Of a stretch of DNA of 64,000 nucleotides, positions 38,567-46,184 are shown piece after piece. Position 1 is the stretch's first letter; every line of letters starts with the position of its first letter. The notes under the pieces are model-generated. The model did no database searches. It was not told the DNA's origin and saw nothing but the letters and a program-made list of their open reading frames with translations. The DNA comes from Herbinix sp. (GTDB lineage Bacteria; Bacillota; Clostridia; Lachnospirales; Lachnospiraceae), in assembly GCA_029238935.1 (NCBI GenBank), contig JAQZBN010000004.1:1-64000 (forward strand), in the 5' to 3' direction. A program made the translations under genes and the position numbers.

Positions 38567-40117
38567 CTAATTTTTTCGTTTCCTTTGACATGCTACAAAA
38601 GCATCTCTCATGGCAGGATTATTGATTAAATTACCCTGATAATCAAACCTTGAGCCATGGCACGGGCAGTCCCAGGTCAATTCATTTTGATTCCATTCCA
38701 AACTACAGCCAAGGTGAGGACATTTAGTAGTTACGAAATAATATTTGTCATCATTATCACGATAAACACCCACTTTTTGTCCATCATGTCTTACAACACC
38801 AGCTTGCCCACGGGTGATTTCGCTTAATCTATCATGAGGAATCTTTAAGATCTCAGATAAAAGGCTTATGGTCACCACTGCGGTATCTTTTAGGAATACT
38901 TTACTGCCAGAGAGCTTCAATCTTCTTGGATTGAATACCTTCTGATACTCATTCTCTTTTCCTACAATCATATCGCTAATAATCATGGCAGATACCATCG
39001 AGGAGGACATACCCCATTTATTAAATCCAGTTGCTACATAGATATTTGGTGCCAGAGGGGAGTATCTTCCGATATAAGGAATGGAGTCCGGTGTAATACA
39101 GTCCTGGGTTGACCAAGTATACTTTATATGTGCTTCCGGGAACCATCTGGCTGCCGCATCCTCTATCTTCGCATAGAGATTCGACGGATTATGTTTTCCG
39201 GTGCGATGATAGCCGGTACCAAAGATCATATAGTTTTGATAAGTTCGGAAGGTATAGCCATAGGGATCTGCATCCAGATACATACCGTCCAAGGTCTTAT
39301 TGCAATTCTCCAATGCTGTCAGATAATGCCGTTCCTGATGAAGTTTTAAGAAATAAAAACCTGGTGCATTAATAAACGGATAGTGTGTTGCAATTACAAT
39401 CGACTTTGCTTTTACACGTCCATGCTCCGTAACTATGATACCATCATCAAGAATCTGCGTTACTCTGGTATGCTCATAAATCGTTAGTTTCTTAGCAACC
39501 GAATCCAAGAACTTCAATGGATGAAATTGAGCCTGACGGTCAAAACGTGCTGCAGCTTTTACCTCAAAAGGTAGCGTTGTATCCCTTGTAAAGGAGGCAG
39601 GAAGACCAAGTTTTCTAGCCGCATCTACTTCGTTCTTTATTTTCATCTCATCATCTAAGGTATAGATATAATTCGGCATGATCTGATAATCACAGTCTAT
39701 CTCTAATTGATTCACGATCTCTTCGTATTTCTCAATGGCTCGTTGGTTCGCTACCGCATACCCTCTGGCTCTTTCTTCCCCTTTGTAAGTAAGAAGCTTC
39801 TTATAAATCAAACCATGCTGTGACGTAATTTTAGCTGTTGTATTCTTTGTGATTCCACTTCCGGCTTCCTGACATTCCAGTAATACTACGGATATGCCTT
39901 TTTCTTGTAAAAGATATGATGTTAAAACCCCAGCAAGTCCTGCACCGATGACAGCAACCTCCGTGGTGATATTACCCTCCAGAGGCTTTCTTTCTAACTT
40001 TCCTCCTGCGATATTCGTATCCTGTTCGCGGTATTCTTTCTGTATCCAGAGAGATTCTCCTCTCTCCTGACCTGAACGTTCAAATGTTCCGTTTTCTTTC
40101 CATATCGTACCCATCAT
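38567..40117 (-). CDS. FAD-dependent oxidoreductase with C-terminal Rieske domain
   Basis: A 516-residue two-domain protein. Residues 53-430 form a DAO-type FAD domain with VIGAGLAG (56-63) and YIGRYSPLAPNIYVATGFNKWGM near the end. Residues about 430-516 form a Rieske [2Fe-2S] domain with C466-x-H468 and C484-x-x-H487 in CPHLGC and CPCHGS, all four cluster ligands intact. The same layout occurs in YhfW of Bacillus subtilis. It is soluble, with no signal peptide, and should pass electrons between FAD and the iron-sulfur cluster; its substrate is unknown. Start: GAGGTG before ATGATG. Confidence 0.9.
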   Translation of the reverse strand: MMGTIWKENGTFERSGQERGESLWIQKEYREQDTNIAGGKLERKPLEGNITTEVAVIGAGLAGVLTSYLLQEKGISVVLLECQEAGSGITKNTTAKITSQHGLIYKKLLTYKGEERARGYAVANQRAIEKYEEIVNQLEIDCDYQIMPNYIYTLDDEMKIKNEVDAARKLGLPASFTRDTTLPFEVKAAARFDRQAQFHPLKFLDSVAKKLTIYEHTRVTQILDDGIIVTEHGRVKAKSIVIATHYPFINAPGFYFLKLHQERHYLTALENCNKTLDGMYLDADPYGYTFRTYQNYMIFGTGYHRTGKHNPSNLYAKIEDAAARWFPEAHIKYTWSTQDCITPDSIPYIGRYSPLAPNIYVATGFNKWGMSSSMVSAMIISDMIVGKENEYQKVFNPRRLKLSGSKVFLKDTAVVTISLLSEILKIPHDRLSEITRGQAGVVRHDGQKVGVYRDNDDKYYFVTTKCPHLGCSLEWNQNELTWDCPCHGSRFDYQGNLINNPAMRDAFVACQRKRKN

Positions 40118-40288
40118 TTTTCACCTCAGGGTTAGATTTGCCAAAGCTTTATTCAATTATTCTTCACAAATTATTTTAACAGTGCGTTTTAATGATCGGG
40201 TATATTTTTAATGATTTTATAATGAAGTAATATGTACAAAGGATTACACTATAGGTGGAATTACGTTTGCTTGGGAGGAATATTTAAT

Positions 40289-40633
40289 ATGAAGGAAGAA
40301 AGACGAAATAAGAATTATGCTTTGATTATTGTAAATTGTATTGCTATAGCACTATTTATTATCTGTGAAGTGATTAGTTCTACCATATATAAGGATACAG
40401 AGTTATTGAAGCTATTATTCCGAGTGCTTTCGAGGGGATTGTTAGGTATAAATTTTATTTATAGTTCATACTATATCCTGTTTTCAAAAAAATCCTCCCT
40501 CTTAGATAGCCGTAATCAAAAGGCAAGATGGGTTAGTGGATTACTCATCGGTCTTGTTGGAATTGGTATGATAATAACTGCTATCCTTGGATATGGTGTT
40601 AACGGTGATCCCCGTTTGATCTGGTGGAAATAA
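40289..40633 (+). CDS. Small membrane protein of unknown function
   Basis: A 114-residue protein started at MKEERRNKNY, where GGGAGG lies upstream; the frame opens 19 codons earlier without a binding site. Three hydrophobic segments are seen (ALIIVNCIAIALFIICEVI; LSRGLLGINFIYSSYYILF; GLLIGLVGIGMIITAILGYG). A basic start suggests an N-in orientation. No family is recognised. Confidence 0.65.
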   Translation: MKEERRNKNYALIIVNCIAIALFIICEVISSTIYKDTELLKLLFRVLSRGLLGINFIYSSYYILFSKKSSLLDSRNQKARWVSGLLIGLVGIGMIITAILGYGVNGDPRLIWWK

Positions 40634-40635
40634 AA

Positions 40636-40656
40636 AGAGCCAGTGCATGGCTCTCT
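40636..40656 (+). terminator. Weak hairpin after the small membrane protein gene
   Basis: AGAGCCA and TGGCTCT pair around a 5-7 base loop right after the stop codon; the T-run is poor. Confidence 0.4.
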
Positions 40657-40715
40657 ACGGTTTCATTAATGATGTATTAAATATTAGCATTACATGATTT
40701 TGGGCAATAAAAAAA

Positions 40716-40787
40716 CTCCCCGAGTAGGGCTCGAACCTACAACCCCACGGTTAACAGCCGTGTGCTCTACCATTGAGCTATCGAGGA
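40716..40787 (-). tRNA. tRNA-Asn (anticodon GTT)
   Basis: A 72-base tRNA gene with acceptor stem TCCTCGA/TCGGGGA, discriminator G, anticodon loop CTGTTAA (anticodon GTT, Asn) and T-arm GTAGG-TTCGAGC-CCTAC. No CCA is encoded; seven T follow at once on the minus strand and probably help terminate. Confidence 0.95.
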
Positions 40788-40990
40788 ATATGTTAGTAAT
40801 TTTAATACATACGACGACTTACTACAGTCTCCTACGAAGGGGTTCCCTTTCATAATCTGTGCAGGAATAATAACAGATAGTAACAAAACACGAATTTTAT
40901 CATTCCCGATATAAGCAAAATTATTCTTTATTTAATACAGAAAAATAATACAGTTTAAATAGAAAATATAACGCTATTTTAATTTTTGTA

Positions 40991-41019
40991 TTGAAATTAC
41001 AAATTCAGTATGTTATAAT
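40991..41019 (+). promoter_or_regulatory. Promoter of tRNA-Leu(CAG)
   Basis: TTGAAA and TATAAT separated by exactly 17 bases, 54 bases before the tRNA gene. Confidence 0.8.
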
Positions 41020-41073
41020 AAATTTCGTTCCGTATGGATACAAGTATCGTCCGTACGAGACTATGCCAGATAA

Positions 41074-41157
41074 GCAGTTGTGGCGGAATTGGCATACGCG
41101 CTAGATTCAGGTTCTAGTCCGGGTAACTGGGTAGGGGTTCAAGTCCCCTCAACTGCA
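41074..41157 (+). tRNA. tRNA-Leu (anticodon CAG)
   Basis: An 84-base class II tRNA closely similar to the Leu(AAG) gene at 35667. The acceptor stem is GCAGTTG/CAACTGC with discriminator A; the anticodon loop TTCAGGT gives CAG, reading CUG. No CCA is encoded. Confidence 0.95.
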
Positions 41158-41168
41158 TTACTAAAAAA

Positions 41169-41209
41169 CAAGACTTCCAGAGTTTCATTAACTTTGGGAG
41201 TCTTTTTTT
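41169..41209 (+). terminator. Terminator after tRNA-Leu(CAG)
   Basis: AAGACTTCCAGAGTT and AACTTTGGGAGTCTT pair around TCATT, followed by seven T. Confidence 0.9.
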
Positions 41210-41289
41210 GCCCTGGAAATTCAAATGGTAGCATTTTTCAGTTAAGAATGATAGATATCGACCAGGCAACATAAGATATTATATAATCA

Positions 41290-41317
41290 TTGCATATTCT
41301 CCCAAATATTGTATAAT
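41290..41317 (+). promoter_or_regulatory. Candidate promoter of the gene at 41399
   Basis: TTGCAT and TATAAT separated by 16 bases, about 80 bases before the start codon. Confidence 0.5.
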
Positions 41318-41398
41318 AAGATATGGGCTTATATCCCAATAATTTATTACAAGTGCTCAATTCGTTTCTTAGTATATCCATAACAAAAGAGGTATTCT

Positions 41399-41950
41399 AT
41401 GTTAGATATGTTTATTAAATGGTTCATAAATCTTAATGGAGGAGAATATATTGATTTTGCTATGCTGTCTCTAACTACTCTAGGCGGCTGTTTTGGACTA
41501 TATCAATGGTATAGATCAAATTGCATAAAAAGGGCAGAATATATCGGAAATTTACTAGAAAAACTCAGAACTGATAAAGTATTCATCGAAATATTGTATA
41601 TGTTCGACTACAATGAAGTATGGTATAATTTGGATTTCCATAAGGGTGATAATGGATTAGAACGGAAAATAGATGAGGTCCTATCCTATTTTTCATATAT
41701 GTGTTATTTAAGAAAGTCTAGAATTATTAACACAAACGATTTTAAATTTTTCAATTATGAGATTTTAAGAATTTCTCAAAGCGAATGTTTCTGCAAATAT
41801 TTGTATAATCTATATCATTTTTCAAATAAAAACAATACAATTATGTCGTTTCATTACCTATTTGAGTACTGTATTAAGAACGAAATCATCCCTAAGGAAA
41901 TTAAACAACTAAACTATTATCCTAAAAAATATAGATACCTAAACTTTTAA
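41399..41950 (+). CDS. Hypothetical protein with one membrane segment
   Basis: A 183-residue protein with AAAGAGGT before its ATG. Residues about 18-38 (FAMLSLTTLGGCFGLYQWY) form a membrane anchor; the remainder is a soluble, Tyr-, Phe- and Asn-rich helical domain. The gene is very AT-rich, more so than neighbours such as the ATPase gene at 44772, and lies directly after a tRNA gene, which fits acquired DNA. It resembles in layout the single-pass phage- or island-borne proteins of the DUF4760 kind, but no family can be claimed. Confidence 0.6.
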   Translation: MLDMFIKWFINLNGGEYIDFAMLSLTTLGGCFGLYQWYRSNCIKRAEYIGNLLEKLRTDKVFIEILYMFDYNEVWYNLDFHKGDNGLERKIDEVLSYFSYMCYLRKSRIINTNDFKFFNYEILRISQSECFCKYLYNLYHFSNKNNTIMSFHYLFEYCIKNEIIPKEIKQLNYYPKKYRYLNF

Positions 41951-42010
41951 CAAACTTCTTATATAAATTAGCATACATAAAATCAATATCAGTAAATACG
42001 GAGGAATTTA

Positions 42011-42628
42011 ATGTCTACTTATATATTACCCTTAGGTATTAGAATACCAAATGATGATGAGTATCCCAGTACTTATAATGTAAAAGAGATAAATAATAAA
42101 AGGAATATGGCAAATATTATCGAGGGATATACATTACAGAAATCTGAAGACCAAAAGTATACCCACTATTTTGAAATTAATATTGACGGAGATAAGGTTT
42201 GGGATTTTTTTATTGCAGCAACTAATAAAATTATTGATAATATCGCCTATGGAATTATTGGTCTAAGAGAGGAAGAGCCTAAATTAAGTAGATTTACAAC
42301 AAAAGAAAATGTAATTAAAGCATTTAAAGACTATGCTTTTGAGCTAACAAACGATGGATTTTTAGAATTTGGTATAGCAAATTATGATGATACTTCATTA
42401 AATGAAATTTTTGCATCTAGCTTTAAATATATTAAAATATGGACAAATAAATTAACCTTCCTTCTTGAAACTTTAAGTTCATTTGGAATACAGCATATAG
42501 AAAATCTTCAATTTATAGATGAATTTCCGGTTGTATCAGAGGCACTTACTGATAAAGTGAATGGAGTTACTCCTTATACAGAAGTGAAAGAGATAATAGA
42601 ACAGAGATTTGAAAGTTTTAAAAAATAA
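42011..42628 (+). CDS. Hypothetical protein
   Basis: A 205-residue soluble, acidic protein with GGAGG before its ATG. It begins YILPLGIRIPNDDEYPSTYN and has the segment YTHYFEINIDGDKVWDFFIAATNKII. There is no signal peptide, membrane segment or nucleotide-binding motif. It lies 60 bases after the gene at 41399 on the same strand and is similarly AT-rich, so the two may be an acquired pair. No family is recognised. Confidence 0.6.
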   Translation: MSTYILPLGIRIPNDDEYPSTYNVKEINNKRNMANIIEGYTLQKSEDQKYTHYFEINIDGDKVWDFFIAATNKIIDNIAYGIIGLREEEPKLSRFTTKENVIKAFKDYAFELTNDGFLEFGIANYDDTSLNEIFASSFKYIKIWTNKLTFLLETLSSFGIQHIENLQFIDEFPVVSEALTDKVNGVTPYTEVKEIIEQRFESFKK

Positions 42629-42701
42629 CATAACACATGATATCTTTATTAAAATGATTTTTTCTTGACACATACTTCACTCAAATACATTAAGTAAAAT
42701 C

Positions 42702-42730
42702 AAAGCTTTCAGAGTTATTAACTTTGAAGC
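42702..42730 (+). terminator. Terminator after the hypothetical pair
   Basis: AAAGCTTTCAGAGTT and AACTTTGAAGCTTT pair with a one-base mismatch or bulge around ATT, followed by ATTTTTTA. Confidence 0.75.
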
Positions 42731-42832
42731 TTTATTTTTTATTTAATTTTTTGACAACTTCTTTACTTCTTCCTTTACAATCAAAAATATTTTTTACATT
42801 ATAACCTACAAGAAAATATGTTCGGCATCACC

Positions 42833-42861
42833 TTGCCTAATAGTTTTTGTTGTTGTATAAT
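42833..42861 (+). promoter_or_regulatory. Candidate promoter of the TerB-ATPase-helicase operon
   Basis: TTGCCT and TATAAT are separated by exactly 17 bases. Transcription would start near 42868, giving a leader of about 145 bases. Confidence 0.6.
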
Positions 42862-42903
42862 ATAGTAAATTTATTTTTAATTAAATTCCAACCTCTCAAC
42901 GCT

Positions 42904-42927
42904 GATCAACCGGTTATACCGTTGGTC
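42904..42927. promoter_or_regulatory. Inverted repeat in the leader of the TerB operon
   Basis: GATCAACCGGT and ACCGTTGGTC form an imperfect inverted repeat (one extra base, one wobble) around TAT, about 36 bases downstream of the predicted transcription start. It could be a repressor operator or an RNA hairpin. Confidence 0.4.
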
Positions 42928-43014
42928 AACTTGATGAGTTCCTTCATACAACAAATACACGTACTGTTTTCCACTTGCTTAATCTTTTATTATTACTTAC
43001 AGGGAGGTGGTTAG

Positions 43015-44769
43015 ATGAGCGAATCAATCAATCACGAGCCATATAAAATTCCGGCTAGAAACTCAAACAAAGCATATGAAGCCGGTTTCCAATTATCCGA
43101 ACTCGCTTCAAATAAAAAAGCACCTGACTCTGTTTCTTTTGAGCCACAATTCTTTGCCGAGATTGAAATTGACAGTGCAATAAACACCTCATTTAAACCT
43201 GCACCTGTTCCTCCTCCAACGCATCCGGCAATGGACGAAAAACGCAGGATATTTAAGTCAATGAGGGAACTTTCCTGGTCCAATCACTCCAGTTCCTATC
43301 AAAATGCAAATTTTTATAATAAGCAAATGCAAAATGAAAATTCACGAATTTTCTATAAACAAGCAGTCTTTATGAAAGACTTTGAGGATGATTTTACCGA
43401 GACTTTTCCATTTTCAGCCTACTTTCCCCATTATCAATTGATGAGCTACGAACAGCTCAGGACCTATTTTACCTGGAGGACAAAGGTAAGAAATGGCTAC
43501 ATCGGGGAGACTTCTCTTTCCTATGTGTTTGTTTATATTTATGAGTTACTGAATAATATCGGTGTAAATGATCCTGCTGACGGACTGAATGAAATGATAT
43601 CTTTTTGGAATGTCTATAAGTTTTATGATACAACGATTGAGAAATATCTGTTGAAATGGATCAAGGATTATTATATCTACTATCGGCTGCCGAAGCCCTT
43701 TCAAGAATTCCTATGTGAAAACAGATTGCAAAAATACTATTCGAATATTGTAGAGTATGAACCGGATGTAAATTTTGATTTTGAATATGTAAGCGATCTA
43801 TCAAAATATAAAATCAAACAATCCTCATTTTATAATGAGCAAACAAACCAATTGATCAGAGATTGTTATAATTTTGTGCTAAGCAAATTAAAAAACCTAT
43901 TAAAAGATGTGGGTATAGAATTTAAGGACTTAATTCTACAACCCTCCAAGAGCAAATCTGTTTGGACACCCTTTCGAGGAGCATTATTTTACTCAACCTT
44001 ACAACAACCGGATAGACAGGTAGTTCTCTCAGAAAATGAAGTATATCTATGTAGTCAAAATACATGGTATCTCGGTACGATTACTACGTTAGAAAGTGGC
44101 AAGCATCTGATCGGTTACATTTTAAAGCACATGGAAGCAGTTTTGCGGAAGATTACAAATTATAAGAAAAAACTGTCTGCCAACCTTAATGCAGTCAATG
44201 ACGAAATCCAGCAAAAGTTCAGTGCTGCAGGAATTTCTCTTGAAGAGGTAATCACAGAAGCTGTCCAAGAATTTTATAGAGAAAAGAATAAAATCGTTAT
44301 ATCGGTGAGTGCATCCGCCCTAGATAAAATCAGGTTGGATGCACTGGGCACTCAGGAAAAGCTGATTGTACCTGAGAATGATAACATTATTCTGGATTTA
44401 GGTTCTTTTATGGAAGCTTTACCCATGAATGAAGAAATGAAGGAACCAAAGGAATCCACTTTTCAGTCTGAAGACAAGGAGATGGACATACCTACTTTGG
44501 CTCCCTCTCATTCCTCTGCTTTCACCGATGGTTGGACAAGCTTAAAAAAAGCTTTAAGCGAAACCGAACGAAATGCGTTGTCAGCCTTGTTACAAGGTAA
44601 CAAGGATATCAAGCAATTTGCAGATAATCATGGGGTTATGCTTGAAGTGCTGGCTGACAGTATTAACGAAAAAGCGTTTGACCATATAGGTGATAATATT
44701 CTGGGATTGGATGATACTATGACCTTATATGACGAGTATAGAGAAAAAATAATAATAATGGTGGAATAA
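43015..44769 (+). CDS. TerB-N / TerB-C domain protein
   Basis: A 584-residue soluble protein, first gene of a three-gene operon, with GGGAGGTGG before the ATG. After a 75-residue Pro-rich start, residues about 90-300 match the TerB-N domain (SYEQLRTYFTWRTKVRNGYI, YVFVYIYELLNNIG, YLLKWIKDYYIYYRLP). The final 100 residues (LSETERNALSALLQGNKDIKQFADNHGVMLEVLADSINEKAFDHIGDNIL) match TerB-C. TerB-N/TerB-C proteins are known from predicted stress-response and phage-resistance neighbourhoods, where they occur with DUF2791 ATPases and superfamily 2 helicases, as here. Its biochemical role is unknown; it may be a metal-sensing or scaffolding subunit. Two bases separate it from the ATPase gene. Confidence 0.85.
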   Translation: MSESINHEPYKIPARNSNKAYEAGFQLSELASNKKAPDSVSFEPQFFAEIEIDSAINTSFKPAPVPPPTHPAMDEKRRIFKSMRELSWSNHSSSYQNANFYNKQMQNENSRIFYKQAVFMKDFEDDFTETFPFSAYFPHYQLMSYEQLRTYFTWRTKVRNGYIGETSLSYVFVYIYELLNNIGVNDPADGLNEMISFWNVYKFYDTTIEKYLLKWIKDYYIYYRLPKPFQEFLCENRLQKYYSNIVEYEPDVNFDFEYVSDLSKYKIKQSSFYNEQTNQLIRDCYNFVLSKLKNLLKDVGIEFKDLILQPSKSKSVWTPFRGALFYSTLQQPDRQVVLSENEVYLCSQNTWYLGTITTLESGKHLIGYILKHMEAVLRKITNYKKKLSANLNAVNDEIQQKFSAAGISLEEVITEAVQEFYREKNKIVISVSASALDKIRLDALGTQEKLIVPENDNIILDLGSFMEALPMNEEMKEPKESTFQSEDKEMDIPTLAPSHSSAFTDGWTSLKKALSETERNALSALLQGNKDIKQFADNHGVMLEVLADSINEKAFDHIGDNILGLDDTMTLYDEYREKIIIMVE

Positions 44770-44771
44770 AG

Positions 44772-46088
44772 ATGGCGAATCAAGTACCGTTGCGAATAGC
44801 AAATATTTTAATAAATGCACTGAAAGGTGGCGTTGTGCCCCGTGTTGGTCTGGAGTATATTACCGTGGGACGAACGCAGGAAATTGCGGCAATTTTACAT
44901 GATATTGATATGATAACGGCGGGCGGAGCATCGTTCCGCTTTATTGTAGGTAAATACGGTAGCGGAAAGAGCTTTTTACTGCAAACCATCCGGAATTATG
45001 CTACTGCAAAAGGCTTTGTCGTAGTTGATGCTGACCTTTCGCCTGAGCGACGCTTTGCAGGAACCAAGGGTCAGGGGCTCGCCACCTACAAGGAGTTGGT
45101 TCAAAACCTTTCCACAAAGTCAAAGCCAGACGGCGGTGCTTTGCCGCTCATTCTGGAAAAGTGGATCTCCGGTATTTTGTCCTCTGTTAAGACTCAAACT
45201 GATGCAGAGGGTGATGAATTTAACCTTTTAGTAGAAAAGCAAATCTATGCCATGACAGAAACCCTGGAAGGAATGGTCAACGGCTTCGAGTTTGCTAAAG
45301 CCATAGTCACCTACTGGCGTGCTTACCGCGAGGATGATGCTGCTATGAAATCCAATGTTTTAAAGTGGTTCCGAGGTGAATACACCTCCCGCAAAGAGTC
45401 CAAAGAGGATTTGAATATTAACTTTATCGTCACTGACGAAACCTGGTACGATTTTTTAAAGGTTCTTGCAGTTTTCTTGGTGAATGCCGGATATAAGGGG
45501 ATGCTTGTGATCATTGACGAGCTGGTGAATATTTTTAAAATTCCAAACTCTATCACTAGGCAAAATAATTATGAGAAGATTTTGACCATGTACAATGATG
45601 TTTTGCAGGGAAATGCAAAACATATCGGCTTTTTAATGGGCGGTACTCCGCAGTGCATTGAGGATAAATATAAAGGTGTTTTCAGTTATGAAGCCCTGCG
45701 TTCCAGACTTGCGGAAGGTCATTTTGCTACTGACAATTTAAAGGATTTGTCTGCTCCTATCATACGATTGCCTATGCTCACTCAAGAAGAGATGTACGTT
45801 CTAGTTGAAAAATTACGTGACATACACTCTCAGCTTTACAATTATGAGCCGTCAATCGGTCATGACGAACTGGTTTATTTCCTTACAGTAGAATATAACC
45901 GGGTAGGAGCCAAAACCCATATTACACCTCGAGAAATTATCCGTGACTTTATCGAGTTGGTGAATATCATTCATCAAAATCCACAGATCAGCGTAGCAGA
46001 GATTTTAGGGAGCAATAACTTCCAGATGGCAAAGGGTGGAGTAACAGAAGAAGAAATTCACGCTGATTTTCTGGAATTTGAGGTATAA
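44772..46088 (+). CDS. BrxC/BrxD-type P-loop ATPase (DUF2791)
   Basis: A 438-residue ATPase. The N-terminal VVPRVGLEYITVGRTQEI leads to Walker A GKYGSGKS (60-67), and Walker B is MLVIIDEL (244-251). GFLMGGTPQCIEDKYKGVFSYEALRSRL contains the sensor and arginine-rich region. The C-terminal THITPREIIRDFIELV is typical of the DUF2791 family that includes BrxD of BREX systems. Here no BREX methylase, phosphatase or PglZ gene is present. It sits two bases after the TerB gene and about 95 bases before the helicase gene, so an ATPase-helicase complex recruited or regulated by the TerB protein is likely. The gene is more GC-rich than its neighbours to the left. Confidence 0.88.
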   Translation: MANQVPLRIANILINALKGGVVPRVGLEYITVGRTQEIAAILHDIDMITAGGASFRFIVGKYGSGKSFLLQTIRNYATAKGFVVVDADLSPERRFAGTKGQGLATYKELVQNLSTKSKPDGGALPLILEKWISGILSSVKTQTDAEGDEFNLLVEKQIYAMTETLEGMVNGFEFAKAIVTYWRAYREDDAAMKSNVLKWFRGEYTSRKESKEDLNINFIVTDETWYDFLKVLAVFLVNAGYKGMLVIIDELVNIFKIPNSITRQNNYEKILTMYNDVLQGNAKHIGFLMGGTPQCIEDKYKGVFSYEALRSRLAEGHFATDNLKDLSAPIIRLPMLTQEEMYVLVEKLRDIHSQLYNYEPSIGHDELVYFLTVEYNRVGAKTHITPREIIRDFIELVNIIHQNPQISVAEILGSNNFQMAKGGVTEEEIHADFLEFEV

Positions 46089-46184
46089 GTAGTTTGCGAA
46101 TATGCTTATTTCTACCAGTTAAGTACTCTGGACTAATTTTAACAGATAATTAATATGCCGCTGTAATGGCAAATGGAGGCTAAT

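Noticed and set aside
41080-41274. A 64-residue plus-strand ORF
   Set aside because: It begins inside tRNA-Leu(CAG) and runs through its terminator; the reading is a by-product of the tRNA sequence.
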